Of a stretch of DNA of 64,000 bases, positions 50,192 through 61,725 are shown piece by piece. Position 1 is the stretch's first letter, and each line of letters opens with the position of its first letter. Position numbers and translations under genes: made by a program. The DNA is taken from the NCBI GenBank assembly GCA_021397835.1, contig JAJFZO010000113.1, positions 372,001-436,000 on the forward strand, given 5' to 3'. The notes under the pieces are model-generated. The model saw only the letters and a list, made by a program, of their open reading frames with translations. It made no database searches and was not told the DNA's origin. Origin of the DNA: Moringa oleifera. Lineage: Eukaryota; Streptophyta; Magnoliopsida; Brassicales; Moringaceae.

Positions 50192-51100
50192 TTAAACGCA
50201 AACAAGCAAGTTAAATATCAAATTAATTTCAAATAGAACAATCATATAATAAAGAGTCTCTGCATGATCCAAGCATATCACAAATGTTTCATGGAAGCAT
50301 ACAAGGTTCCATGGAGCTTATAAATAAGGTTACATGAAACCTAGCATTTGAAGATCACATAAAGTCTATTTTATCAACATTACATGGAGTCTATGCTTCA
50401 AAGTTTACACAAAGCCTATGAGAGAAGATACACAAAAATTAATAATTTTTATATGAATTAAGAGATCTCACAGAGGTGAGAGAAGAATAAAAAAATTGTT
50501 ATTTTGTTAAATTTATTCTCACCTAGATCTTAAAAGAAGAATACATGTATCTCAACCCTGCAAGAAAAACAAAAAAAAAATGAAAGTATTTTTAAAGATT
50601 AAGAGATCCTATAGAGAAGAAAAAAGAGAGAAGAGAGAAGGACATTCATATCTCAAACCTGTAAGAAGAACCCACATCTGGTAAACATGAAACTCATTTT
50701 CACATTCTTTTTTCTCACATTAAATAATCAAAAATCACGTACTTTAAAACCTTTGAGAGTTGTTTGTTAAGAATATTCAATGATAATTTTAACAAATTTT
50801 GAAGAAACATTCATTATTTGAGCAAAAATGATGGAGAAAGAGGGTTTGATGAATTCTTTAAAAATAATGAATTAAAAAAATAATATTCTTATAAATAAGA
50901 TTGTCTTTTAAACCTCTTTTTGTCTATGCATTTTGAAAATGGTCAAAAAAATTAGATTAATAAAAATTAATATTTTATAAAAAAACTATTTTATAGAGAC
51001 AAAAAAATCAATTTTTTACTATTTTTCAATTTGATGATTTAAAAAAAAGTAATATTATGGTTTCAAGAAAAATTTAACACCTAACTAAAACTCTCTTTCA
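50192..51100. other. Spacer between SMC3 and gypsy remnants
   Basis: This stretch should hold the SMC3 first exons but no Walker A motif was found. A degenerate direct repeat of about 130 bp (AATTAAGAGATC at 50457, GATTAAGAGATCC at 50598) is visible. The rest is AT-rich. Confidence 0.4.
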
Positions 51101-51164
51101 TTCTCTTATCTTTGCCACTTTTGTTAACAATACTATTATTATCTTTTTCTTTTTCTTTGAAAAG

Positions 51165-53126
51165 TTGACCTACCAACTTAACTTCATTGTTACCTTTTTA
51201 TACTTTACTGGTACTATTGCTATGTTTGCTCTTTACGAGGTGGATGGAGCTTGTGCGCCCCAAGATGAGATATTATTTCTTTATCAAGACACACTCTCAT
51301 GTGAGTTGAGATTCCCTGCTTATCCCTTTATTTGGCATATCTACCGTACTTGCAGTACATCCCTAACGTAATCCGTCCCTACTCTTAGTGAATCATCATA
51401 GGTTTTATCCTAGTTCTCATAAGATATTAGGCCCTTTCCTTTTCTTTTTCCTTGTTCATGAATTTCTATGTTCTTCGCAAACATCTTAACAGGATTTGGT
51501 AGTATTTTGTTTTTGTAATGGTCACACCCTTTTCGTTGATCCTTTTACTATCAGGTATTGAAAGAGTAAATTCTTTTACATCTCTTAGCAAAGACTTAGT
51601 ATAACTCTTATTCCTTAGAAGGTCCCTCAAACCTAGGATATAGTTCCTCGTTAGGTATTCAAAGAGAATCCTCACCTACACATAATCTTAGCATCTCCTC
51701 ATTGAAAATTATTAGACTTTAAGAAATATGTTATTAAAAGATCTATTTGAGAAGTGATTAACTATGCTTACCCTATTCCCCGAGGTCTCTAAGGTGCTCG
51801 ATTAATACCTCATCCTCCATGTAATGTGGGTATTGAAGGCACAGGTCGCATCAGGATCATAATACCCCAGTCTATCATTGGGAAGAATATTATCTCACCA
51901 AAGCCCAAGAGGTCCCAAAGTGCCATAATTATCGAGGAGTCTAGCGGTTGGTGTCACTCCTTCACTTAGTTAGGTTAAGTTCATTTGTAGTTTTAAATGG
52001 TTCATTTTTAACCCCTGCTTACTTTTTTCTTATAGTGAGCTCCCCTCCTACAACGAATAAAAACTTAATCCAGAAAGGTCCCTCTACTGTTGATGTCGCT
52101 GCCATCTAAGAAGCTATTTATAGGCCTAAGCGAGAAATAAACAAAACCACTAATGCTCTGGTAAAGTGTTATTGACCAGTGAAAGATGGTTCACTGTAGG
52201 CCCACGAGGCCCTTGTCCCTTCTATTAGGGAAATTTCTCTAGCTTTGGTTCATTTTGGAGAAGAAAAGGTTCTAGTCCTGATCAATGAGATGATCCATAA
52301 CCACGATACTAACCTAAACGCATGCTATATTTCTCTAAACTGATTCACGAGTAGGGAGCACTTCTCGAGATGGAGGGTTAGGGCCACAGATTCTTTTGTA
52401 AACTCGATGATCACCATAAAGCTATTGAAAGGGATTATTCTGAGATGAGACCATGAATGCATGCAGAGGAGCACCGAAGATGAATTTGTGTCGATCTGCA
52501 TGTCCACAGTTACATTAGTAGGGCTAGTTTTTTTCTTATCCCATTGCCTTTTTCTTATTACTTTTTCTGCATTTCCTTTAAGTGTTTTTCTTTTTTATTT
52601 TCAAAAGGGTGTAAAATTTTGTCCTTTTAATGAATGAAAATCTGAAATCTAGGAATAAGCTCAATCACACCCGAAAATCAATTAAAGAGCTATCTCAATC
52701 TTTGAAGGAGACCTTTTGCTAGGTCTGTATCCTAAAAGAGCAAGTGAAGTCCCTTGAGGAAGAGAAAGCATCCTTCATGTCCTATCATCACAGTTGCTTC
52801 ATGTGAAAATCAAAATGCCTTGGAGAATTTATGAGATCAAAAAAAATTTTGAGCTGAATGATGATGAGTAAGAAGGGAAAGTAAGTGGGGTGATAGACTA
52901 TAAAGAATCCCAAGAATAGAGGGATTATAAGTTGGCTCACAAAGATACACTCAAAGAGGTTGAGAAGAAGTTTTCAAAGTTAAACTTTAGTGCCTTGCAG
53001 ACGCCTATGGAGCAAATTAATAACAACTTTGGGATGAACGAAGAAGGAGATACCACATCTAATACCGGTGAAGAAGTAGCCAAGGTTGTAGTGGGTCCAA
53101 GATTGAAAAAATTACTCCTACTATAG
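51165..53126 (+). pseudogene. Antisense ORF remnant of TAT-like gypsy element (PF04195-like)
   Basis: At 51225-51370 the plus strand reads YEVDGACAPQDEILFLYQDT and then LSCELRFPAYPFIW, the pattern of the plant gypsy-type transposon domain (short polar lead, then RFPxxPF). A coiled-coil-like Lys/Glu-rich part follows (KSIKELSQSLKE, EQVKSLEEEKASFM at about 52675-52790). Another lies at 52932-53126 (KDTLKEVEKKFSKLNFSALQ). Many stops interrupt it. Its direction is opposite to gag-pol, which supports TAT-type assignment, although the function of such ORFs is not known. Confidence 0.6.
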
Positions 53127-53779
53127 ATGCTCCTAACGTAGTATAGTAGTAAGGTGGTATCTTTATAATGATTGTTTTCATTTATGAGATATATTTTTGA
53201 TATCCTAGACATTTTTGTAATTTTTATCCCTTCAATGAAGTTCCTATTTTTTCTTTAATTTTTCTTTATGTTACTAATTTTTAAGTCTGGTCTATTATCG
53301 ATAATACCTAAGAAGATTTTTCAAGGGTGGAGCATTAGGAGGGTCCAAGTATACTAGGGACTAATTTATCCCCTCGTACGTGCAAGATATCTGGTGCACC
53401 TTGCTGGTATCATGGTCTTTTAGGCACTTTGATCATGTCAAGGTCTTACCCATCCACTTGTTAAGTTCCCTTGGTCATGATAGGGTCGAGCATAGACGAT
53501 CTTGTTGTTTGTAAGTTATTAATAATGCCTTGGTCATGGTAAGGTCTCATTGTAGGGAAGTAGTAATATGAAAAACAAAATCATGAGAATTGAACCTGGT
53601 CAAGAAATAAAACCTGCTATTTCATTTCTTTTTGCGAATTCAAAATAAAACCTTAATGCACTCCACAGGCGCTAAGGCCCAAATTAGGGTGAAAAACATG
53701 ACAATGAAACCTAGCATAGAAACATAACTACCTAGGTTTAAGCTAAGTACAAATGGTTCATGAAACAAAGATTTAAGTC

Positions 53780-54900
53780 CCTTGTCTGAGGCACCGTTTC
53801 CTACATATAATAGACCTTTAAATTTTACACATTTTATGACTTAGGGATCCGTCTACCACAGAGCATTACTAGCCGATAAGTCCCCAATCTCAAAATTTTT
53901 ATGACTCTATAAAGTCCTTCCTAGTTTGGGGACCTTTTCCCCATGGCCTTAGGTTATGACGCCTCTAATATTCTTAACACCAATTCACCTTTCGTGAAAC
54001 TTATTTATTGGACTTTTTTGTTGTAGTACGCACTATCACCTACTAAATCACTATAATTTCGATTTGGGCTTACTCCCTTGCCTCTTTTAGCAGGTCGAGT
54101 TTAGCTCATAGCTAGTCATCATTTTTGTTTAGGGAGTAATGGTCGACTCTTAGAGAGAGGGAGCCAATTTTGACTAGGATGACAACCTCAGTCTTGAAAG
54201 TCAGCTAAAATGGAGTTTCTTTGGTTGCATTCTTCCTAATGGTCCAATGAGCCCACAACACTCTTCATAGGTCCTCCACTTAACTTCCTTTGGATTTCTT
54301 TAGTCTAATTTTAAGGGCTAACAATATAGTCTTATTAGCAGCCTTTACCTAAGCATAACTCTAGAGGTGTTTCACAAATGTGAATCGGTGATCAATTCCA
54401 ACTACTTGCATGTTTTCGTAAATTGACGCCCTTCGAGTTATTTCCCATTATCCATCATTATGACCCAAGGAATTCTAAATCTGCAAATGATACTCTTTTA
54501 GACAAAGTCCAATACTTTTGCTATGTGATTTGAGCCATTTCTTTTATTGTCACCCACTTAGTAAAGTAATCTATCACTATAATGATAAATTTCTTTTGCC
54601 CTACTGCCATAAGGAAGGTTGTATCAAGTTAAACCCCTACTGGGTGAAGAGGCATGGATTGACCAAGTTTGTCAAGGCTGTTGCTGACACTTAGAGAACC
54701 GCAAAGTGCAATTGACATTTTTCACATCTTTTAACAAATTCATTAGTATTTGCCTTTAATATCGGCTAATAATACCTTTATCATAATAACTTATGGGTTA
54801 GCATTGATCCTCTTACATTATTGCCATATATGCCCTCATGGACCTTTTTTGCATAATCCTACCCATGTGAGGAGAGGGCCTTCAATAGTAGCTAAGTAAA
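53780..54900 (-). pseudogene. Gypsy integrase domain remnant
   Basis: Minus-strand frames read CEKCQLHCGSLS (zinc-finger end). HPVGV, LDTTFLMAVGQKKFIIIVID and YFTKWVTIKEM follow, the catalytic core start around the first Asp. Then comes FRIPWVIMMDNGK with the second Asp. RLKKSKGS and RVLWAHWTIRKNATKETPF mark the region after the catalytic Glu, and a C-terminal part (LVLRILEAS, KRSPNWEGLYRV) completes it. More than ten stops and several frame changes are present. Confidence 0.75.
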
Positions 54901-55329
54901 TGATCTCCTGTAAAGCTGTTCGTTGATGATAGAATAAGAAGATGCCTTTATCCTCAGTTTTCAAGCTTGATTTGGGTTGTCCAGTATGGTGCTCGACTTT
55001 AGATATGCTAGGATGGGTTCCATCCAAGATGATTCAACTACCACAGGCAACACCTCTTCCTCATTAATGGTGGGATATTGTAAAGTCTCTTGAAGACATT
55101 TTAAGGCAATGATTTGCCTAGCCCTACTCTTAATTTGGACAAGGCGTCTACTATTGCATTTTCCATCTTGAGAATATGTTATACTAAGAACTTCTCGAAG
55201 ACCTACAATAAAGCTTTTACTTTAGTGAGGTATTTCTCCATCCACCCATCCTTAACCTTATACTCTTCCTATATATGATTAACTACTAGTAAAAAAAATC
55301 TTTGAGTATGTGAATTCGCTTTACCCGAA

Positions 55330-55680
55330 TTTTGCATAAGTTTAAGTCCTGCAATCATTGTTATGTATTCTGCCTCATTATTAGAGGCCTTAAAACTGAT
55401 ATCTACCACAAGGTGAATTTTAACACTGTTTGGGCCTTAGATGACCCCAACACCTTCTTTTTTTTTTTTTTTTTTGCAAAGGCCTCGTCGACCCATATAT
55501 TTTATTTGCAATGTTTATCTCTTTCCATTCATTTTCGTTGCCAGTATCATAGTACTCAACAATAAAATCTAAGAGGACTTGGGCCTTTATTGTTATCCTT
55601 CGAATATAATCGATATTGTATTCTCTTAGCTTAATATTCCATTTCAACATTCTTCTCAATGTATCCGACTTCTGCAACGT
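55330..55680 (-). pseudogene. Gypsy RNase H domain remnant
   Basis: The frame reads KSDTLRRMLKWNIKLREYNI, AQVLLDFIVEYYD and NEWKEINIANKIYG, and in a shifted frame FKASNNEAEYITMIAGLKLM, matching Ty3/gypsy RNase H and its upstream tether. A run of about 21 A residues (T on plus, 55459-55480) interrupts the domain at the DGSS-like start and breaks the frame. Confidence 0.85.
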
Positions 55681-56093
55681 TTAGCGTAAGGGCTGGTTGG
55701 TGAGGATTATTATCATGAGGGATTGAAAAGGCCTTAGCTTTTGGGCTAGAAAAACTAAAGCCAAAGCTAATTTGTTGATCTTGTATGTCGCATTTCTACT
55801 CCATGCAGTATACTATTAACATAGTAAACTAGCCTTGGCATGTCTTTCACAAGCTGTATTAAAACTACTCATGTCGCCTCTTAAGACTTAGACAAATACA
55901 TGTGTAGCCACGTTTCAACAATTGGCTTAATTAGTAAAGGTGGGGACACATGATACTCTTTAAGTCCGTCAAAGGCCTCTTGACATACAGTGGTCTAATT
56001 AAGCTATTTGTCTAGCGTAGGACTTTGAAGAAGGGGAGGCACTTATCTGCAACCTTAAAAAGATAAATCTTCCTAGGGAAGCCACTCTCCCAT

Positions 56094-56790
56094 TCAGCCA
56101 TTGGACGTCCCGTGCTGATGTCGAGGCAAACATGTCAATGATAGCCTATAATTTTTTTTTGGATTAGCTTCTATTCCTGAATGTGTGATCATGAATCCCA
56201 AAAACTTTATCAAAGTCACTTCGAATGCACACTTATCTAAGTTTAGTTTCATGCTATACTTCTTTAATACTGCAAAAGTTTCCTCCAAGTCTTTCAAGTA
56301 TTCTTCCTTTCTCTGGATTTTAATAATTATATTGTTAACATAAGATTCCATGTTTCTTATGATTTGGTCTTGGAAAACTTCTTCACTAATCTCTGGTTTA
56401 TAGCGTCTGTATTTTTTAATCAAATGGCATGACCTTCTAGCAAAAGGTTCCCATATCAATAATGAAAAAGGTGCACTTTTGATATTTCAGGCACATCTTA
56501 ATTTGATTGTATCTTCCAATGCATCTATCAAGCTTAACACTATGAATCGGCCATGTTGTCAACCAATTGGCTAATCCAGGGAAAAAGGAAACTGTCTTTT
56601 GAGCATATTCAATTTAGATTTATAAAATCTATATTTGAGAGCCACTTCAGATATTATATAAGCTTGATGAATTCAGCTGCTAGTGACTTCTATACCTTTG
56701 TTCTAATTGCTTCCCACCTTTTCCTGGAAAAACTATGCTTCTTCTATTTAATTGGTTTAAATATGGGGTTAACCTTGAGGTAGCGTTCAA
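56094..56790 (-). pseudogene. Gypsy reverse transcriptase domain remnant
   Basis: From right to left the minus strand carries EFIKLI..YLKWLSN (N-terminal RT), YNQIKMCLKYQK, KVMPF, VFQDQIIRNMESYVNNIIIK and KEEYLKDLEETFAVLKKYSM, then KCAFEV and KFLGFMITHSGIEANPKK. The polymerase motif normally written YVDD reads YVNN, so both catalytic Asp residues of this motif are lost. Frame changes and stops are also present. Confidence 0.88.
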
Positions 56791-57229
56791 TCACTTCAGA
56801 ACTAATGCCCAACATATCCCCAACTATCTATGTAAAAACTTTCAAGTTATTCCTAGGAAAAGTTTGCCACTACTGCGTGAACTACTCGGGTGAATTTTAA
56901 CCCCTTGTTTTCATAGATTTTTCGGGCATCAGCTCTATTACCACTAGTTCTTTTATGGATTCGTTGAATTGTGCCTTGTCTTTACCTCGCAAATCCACCT
57001 CATTTATGGGATACATGTCATTCTTTTCTACCTTCTATTGACTGAAGGTAGTATAAAAGCATTATCTAGCCACTTTCTAACTCCCTTTCACTTCTTATAC
57101 CTCAATCAACATAAGAAAGTACATTAACAAATGGTAGCTTAAAGTAATTACTTGCAGGGCATTAAGACTCAGTCTCTTTAAGATCTTATTATAGGCTAAC
57201 AAGATCTTCACAACTAAGAACTCAATCAT

Positions 57230-57400
57230 GACATGAGCCTACCTCGGAGGCATGCTTGCCACCACCAAGCTTGTTTTATAGGGTTTAAGCCTTTCTCTTA
57301 ATAGGTTTATTAGTGTGAAGGCGAGATCGTAAAGTAAATTCACTAAGCTTCCACTATCAACCAGAATTCACTTGATTTCAAAGTTAACGATCATAAGAGT
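57230..57400 (-). pseudogene. Gypsy aspartic protease remnant
   Basis: The minus strand reads MIVNFEIK, a stop, then ILVDSGSLVNLLYDLAF and RLKPYKTSLVVASMPPR. VDSGS is the active-site Asp motif of retroelement proteases. The stop three residues upstream and another after MPPR show decay. Confidence 0.65.
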
Positions 57401-57989
57401 GATGACCAAAGTGTCATCATGTAGGACCTGGACTCCCCGTAAGTCCTGGTCAAAAAAGGTTATCACCACCCCTCACAAACCCCGTCCTTATCCCTAAGAT
57501 GCTCGAGAGTGGGCCTTCTTCCCTATGGCTTTTGCATAGATCAATGTTGTTCTTCTAGTGATAACTTCAATAACTCCTTAGAGTTTCACAATTAAGGACT
57601 CTTATATTTTTTCTACTTGAGCGACTTGGTGTTATTGGTCTGGCGATAATTTAATTCGAGGTATGAGGTGGTCTTATCCATGATTGACATACTGTCATAA
57701 GTATCCTTCCTAGATTAAAGTTTTAATCTTGTCCTTGAGGTACTTGTATGACCAGTATTATGCCCAAAATCTTAATAAAAGTGGCAGTACCTGCTTTGTT
57801 CCTTTATTTATGAAGGGTAATCATCTTCTAAGGATAATAGACTAAAGATTAGCTGGATGGGTAATGGTTTACTTTGGCCAAAGGTGGCCTAATCACCTAG
57901 CCTTGTCCCTTGTCCCAAGAATTCTCCATGCCTCCCTCGGTCTTCAAGTTTTATCTTTTCTTCTAAGGGACTGCTTCTTTATTCCCTTT

Positions 57990-58480
57990 TCCTTTTATTC
58001 CCTTCATCAATCTGAATATACTTCTCCCCGAAGGCTAACAAATTTGCAACATTATGAGCAAGCTCATGACACGACGTATAAAAAAAAGGGGCCTTCCTAC
58101 AATCCTTCCATGATGGCAGCAATGGCCGTCGAATCTTTCAACTGATCCACTTGTAGAGCCTCGTGATTAAAGCACAACAAGTAGTCTCGTAAAGATTCAT
58201 CCTAGAACTGGTGAATGGTCATAAAGTGATTGGAGTGCTTTTACTTATTCTACTGCTCATGAAATGCACCAACAAAAAGCGCGATATTTATCTAAAAGTT
58301 GATATGCTATCTAGTCTAAGGGATATGAACCAATCTCGTCTAGCTCCTATGAGTATTGTGGAAAACACTTTGCAAAGGATAGCATTCGATACCTCGTAGA
58401 CCATCATTATGCTTTTGTATCTATTAAGGTGATCTTTTGGCTCTCTTCCACTATTATAGGGTTCCATTTAAGGAATACAT
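57990..58480 (-). pseudogene. Gypsy gag remnant
   Basis: Minus-strand frames read REPKDHLNRYKSIMMVYEVS, ILCKVFSTILIGARRDWFIS, then ESLRDYLLCFNHEALQVDQL and KDSTAIAAIMEGL, followed by FGEKYIQIDE. This is the order and wording of plant Ty3/gypsy gag proteins. Frame changes and stops break it several times. The N-terminal part would lie beyond 58543, where element B begins. Confidence 0.8.
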
Positions 58481-58568
58481 AACCTGTCCAAGACTAGTTC
58501 ACTTAAGCTGTTTCGTTGAATGAGGGGTGAGGATTATAGTCGCCACTACAAAAATTATAATAAGTGAT

Positions 58569-58805
58569 AATGATTTAATGATAGTTCTTATCAGAACTAT
58601 CATTAAAAGCATCATTAATAAGTTTTAATGTCAGTTCTTCTAAAACTATCATTAAAAAGGAGATGTATCACACTTTTAATGTCAGTTACTATTTAACTGA
58701 TATTAAAAGGCACCATTTAACGTTAATTGCCGTAGGAACTGACGTTAAGTCTTCTAAGATTAAACTCATTAACGATAGTTCCCTTGGAACTATCGTTAAA
58801 GGCTT
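58569..58805. repeat. Subterminal hairpin array of element B
   Basis: There are five near-palindromes of about 36 bp, for example TTTAATGATAGTTCTTATC / GAACTATCATTAAA at 58573 and TTAACGATAGTTCCC / GGAACTATCGTTAA near 58768. Each has an AGTTC...GAACT core. They match the hairpin plan in element A and are the likely TNPA binding region. Confidence 0.85.
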
Positions 58806-58859
58806 GCACCAAACCTTAAACCTAGGGTTTTTGTCTAAAAGTACTAGTAGCTACTTTTA

Positions 58860-59927
58860 AAGAAGCAGCCACTTGTATGTACTCGCCCTCTCCATTATTC
58901 TTCCTTGCTCCTTCTTCTCTCATTTGTCTCAATCTTTACAAGGAGAAGCCATACTCTCCCTTTCCATTTACTCTTCATCTTTGACATTCAAACATGTAAG
59001 TGTACTTTTGGTAGATTCGAAATTTTTTCTATGAAAGTTAATTTTTTTCCCAATTTTCATTATAGTAGGTTTTGATTTGAAGAATGAATTGAGAATATAT
59101 GTATATTATTTTGAGATTTTCCTCATTAGGTATATTTGGTGAATTTTTATTAGTGAAATTTCGGTTTTTTTAAGTATATTTAGATGAATATTATATATGA
59201 ATAAGTATATATTGATGAATTTATTGTTTGATAATATTTAAGATTTTTAGATTAATTGATGAATTAACTAAATGTTAGTTACATGAATTTACATTTTAAT
59301 GAATTAAGTAGATATTAGTTAGATGAATTTATATTTTGATGAATTTATGTTTAATAAATTTTATTAGGCAAGATTAATTAGTATATTTTGTAAAATTTAT
59401 ATTGCTTTTGTAACTTAATTTAATATTAGTTAAATTTTAAATAGATAATTAATTAATTATATGATTATGTAGTAAATAATTAAATAGTATCTAAATTTTA
59501 ATTAATTTACTAGCTAGTTGATGCTTGTATGGTAATTAATTAGGTGTTAATTAAATATTGACTCTGCCTTAATTAACTAGTTAGTTACTAATCATTTATT
59601 TAAATTTTAATTAATTAATTTGATGCTTATAAAGTAAATAATTAAATGTTATTTAAATTTTAATTGATTTACTAGTGCTTTAAAGTAATTAATTAGATTA
59701 TTAATTAACTAATTAATTATAAATCATTTAATTAGATATTAATTAATTAATTTTTTATCAATTATATGATATTTATTTAATTGTATACTAACTAATCAAG
59801 TGTTGTTTAGCTAATTAATTAATTATATGCTAATTTAGTTAAATACATAATTAATTGCAAATGTCAATTAATTCATTAGAATTTTTGTTACATGTACTTT
59901 GTACAAAAATGTCTAATATAAAAAGTT
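58860..59927 (+). other. AT-rich leader of element B
   Basis: After a short CT-rich part (CTCGCCCTCTCC at 58880) the sequence is dominated by TTAATTAATTA-type runs with many near-copies of ATTAATTAATTA(G/T)ATG at 59450-59830. No gene is seen. It corresponds to the leader of TNP2 and lacks the minisatellites and RPT2 fragment found in element A. Confidence 0.6.
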
Positions 59928-59939
59928 TTGAACTTTAAA

Positions 59940-60401
59940 ATGGATAAAACTTGGATATTCGCTGATAAAAGTTTAGATGCATATGATGTAAAGGTGAATA
60001 ATTTCGTAGATTATGTTATTCAAAATAGTGATAATTGTGAATTAGTTTGGTGTCTGTGTATTAAATGTGGTAATATGAAGCGTCAGACTCTATGTGAGAT
60101 AATAAATCATTTATATGTACATAGAGTTAATAACAGCTATCAAAATTGGATATGGCACGGAAAAACTTATATTGTTGGGTCTTCTACTAGTAGGCATGCT
60201 AGAGTTGTTAGGGAAGTAAAACACATCGAAGAAGTTGATAACACTATAGAAACCGTACAAGAGGCATTTGTAGAGAATGATAGTAATTCTAACCACTTTG
60301 ATCGATTACTTAGTGATACTGAGCGACTTCTATATCTTGAATTAGTGAAGTTTACTAAACTATCTGCTCTAGTTAAATTGAACAATTTGAAGGCAAAATG
60401 A
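59940..60401 (+). pseudogene. TNP2 transposase N-terminal exon (element B), truncated
   Basis: ATG 59940 opens MDKTWIFADKSLDAYDVK, with CLCIKCGNMKRQTL and NWIWHGK as in the transposase-associated domain, and ends KFTKLSALVKLNNLKAK with TGA. It is colinear with element A from 6262 to about 5810, then stops at the deletion junction. The Tnp2 catalytic core, DUF4218 and DUF4216 are absent. The reading frame is unbroken up to the junction, unlike most coding sequence in the window. Confidence 0.88.
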
Positions 60402-60408
60402 AAAATAT

Positions 60409-61250
60409 TATCATATGGTATGTCTATAAGTATAAACACCCAAGTTTGTAACCTTGCCAATAGAATGATAGATCCATGTGACAATGGAGTAGTGATATTT
60501 TTGTATAACCAGAGGCAAGTCTTAACACTATTTGAAATTATTAATAGTTTTGTTCACAATATTTTTTACATTTATTTTTGATAATGTAGGCATTACTAGA
60601 TGTTGGTGGTTGTCGAGCCTCGTACTTTTATGTACAGTATATTTGATCTTTTGAATCATGATTCTTACCAAGAATTAGATCAACTTATGTCCACATAAGT
60701 GAAAATATTTGTATTTACGTTAGTATGTATGTTTTTTACCCTTAAGATTATTGATTATTTTCTATGTCAACTTTTTTAAATTGTTTCAAGTTATCAATGA
60801 ATCAAGTGATAGGCACATTCTTATGAGTATTTCTACTAAGGTATGTATATTTAAACCTATATGTGATGTTAGTTTTATTTATTTATTTTATAAAATATAA
60901 CAATTAAAAAATTTTAATGTAGTGTCCACATCAACATTCAAAAATTGAGTGCGGATATTATGTTATGAAATTTTTAAGGGACATCATTGACAGACGTGAC
61001 AAAAATATCCTATATGCAAAAATGGTAAGTTTTTAAGCATTTGCTGATGTAATTACTTTGGTAATTGATGTGCTTAATTACTAAAAGTTTTAATTGGACT
61101 AATTCTTTTTTTTTTTTTTGGGATAAATATCATTAGTGGACATGGACACTTACAATCAATCGGATATTGATGAAGTTAGAAAAGAGTTTGGACTGTTTTT
61201 TTGGAGTGTCATATTGGAAACTTGACCCTTGAAGATTTTTATAGACATGA
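60409..61250 (+). pseudogene. Ulp1-like (C48) protease exons of element B
   Basis: Four exon remnants are present: 60409-60516 (YGMSISINTQVCNLANRMID), 60588-60700 (MLVVVEPRTFMYSIFD), about 60780-60840 and 60930-61030 (KIECGYYVMKFLRDIID with the catalytic Cys). A tail at 61140-61225 reads YNQSDIDEVRKEFGLFF. In the second exon the QHW motif of element A reads HY-stop, so the catalytic His and following Trp are lost by C/G transitions. It completes the protease C-terminus that is cut off at the left edge of the window in element A. Confidence 0.78.
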
Positions 61251-61619
61251 ACGTCATTGAATTTATATAGTTGAATTTTTAAGATTATATATGATAATAT
61301 GTATTTAAACTCATGTATTGTATATATGGAGTTTAATTATAACATTAAGTTTTTTTTTCTTTATCTTTCATTATTTTTTGGATTGGTATGTTCAAAGTGT
61401 TTTCAAACATAAAGAAATAATTAATGATAGTTTGAGTGAGAATGGTATTGAAGTGTATTGAAAGAATAAGTTGTTTCATTGAAGTATTAGTGTTGAATTA
61501 TGTTGATGTATACAAGATGAAGATGTGTGGTTGATATGAAAAAGATGAAGAATTTTACATATGCAAGTTTTTGATGATTTATATGTAGGAATTTTGTATA
61601 TATGAAAATTATTTTAAAA

Positions 61620-61725
61620 AAATTTCTTTTAATGAAAATTCTATTAGAACTGTCATTAAAAATGGAGCTTTTTAATGACAGTTCATTGAAAACTGATATT
61701 AAAAGAACTATCTTTTAATGACAGT
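61620..61725. repeat. Right subterminal repeats of element B
   Basis: CTATTAGAACTGTCATTAAAAA, TTTTTAATGACAGTTCATTG and CTTTTAATGACAGTT match the family's hairpin arms. A right-hand TTTTTGTAGTG terminus is missing. The array ends where the TGTAAAGATTATC repeat begins at 61726. Confidence 0.7.

Larger units (their letters stand above)
51100..58543 (-). mobile_element. Ty3/gypsy LTR retrotransposon remnant, TAT-like layout
   Basis: On the minus strand, from right to left, decayed gag, protease, reverse transcriptase, RNase H and integrase follow each other in Ty3/gypsy order. Beyond integrase an ORF-like stretch on the opposite strand (51165-53126) resembles the plant putative gypsy-type transposon domain (PF04195). 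An antisense ORF there is known for the TAT lineage. No LTR pair was recognised. The right end stops abruptly at the terminus of CACTA element B (58544). Stops are frequent in every domain, so the element is inactive. Confidence 0.85.
58544..61725 (+). mobile_element. CACTA element B, internally deleted derivative of the element A family
   Basis: The left end CACTACAAAAATTATAATAA at 58544 is followed by five hairpin repeats, an AT-rich leader, the first TNP2 exon and then, without the rest of TNP2 or TNPA, the Ulp1-like protease exons. Sequence 60409-60840 aligns in reverse with window bases about 1-437 of element A. Subterminal repeats (AATGACAGTT type) occur at 61640-61725, but no right TIR was found. 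Relative to element A about 5.4 kb is missing between positions corresponding to 5813 and 437. Confidence 0.9.

Noticed and set aside
57864..58399. Plus-strand open frames of 93 and 62 codons
   Set aside because: They are opposite-strand shadows of the decayed gypsy gag, which reads convincingly on the minus strand.
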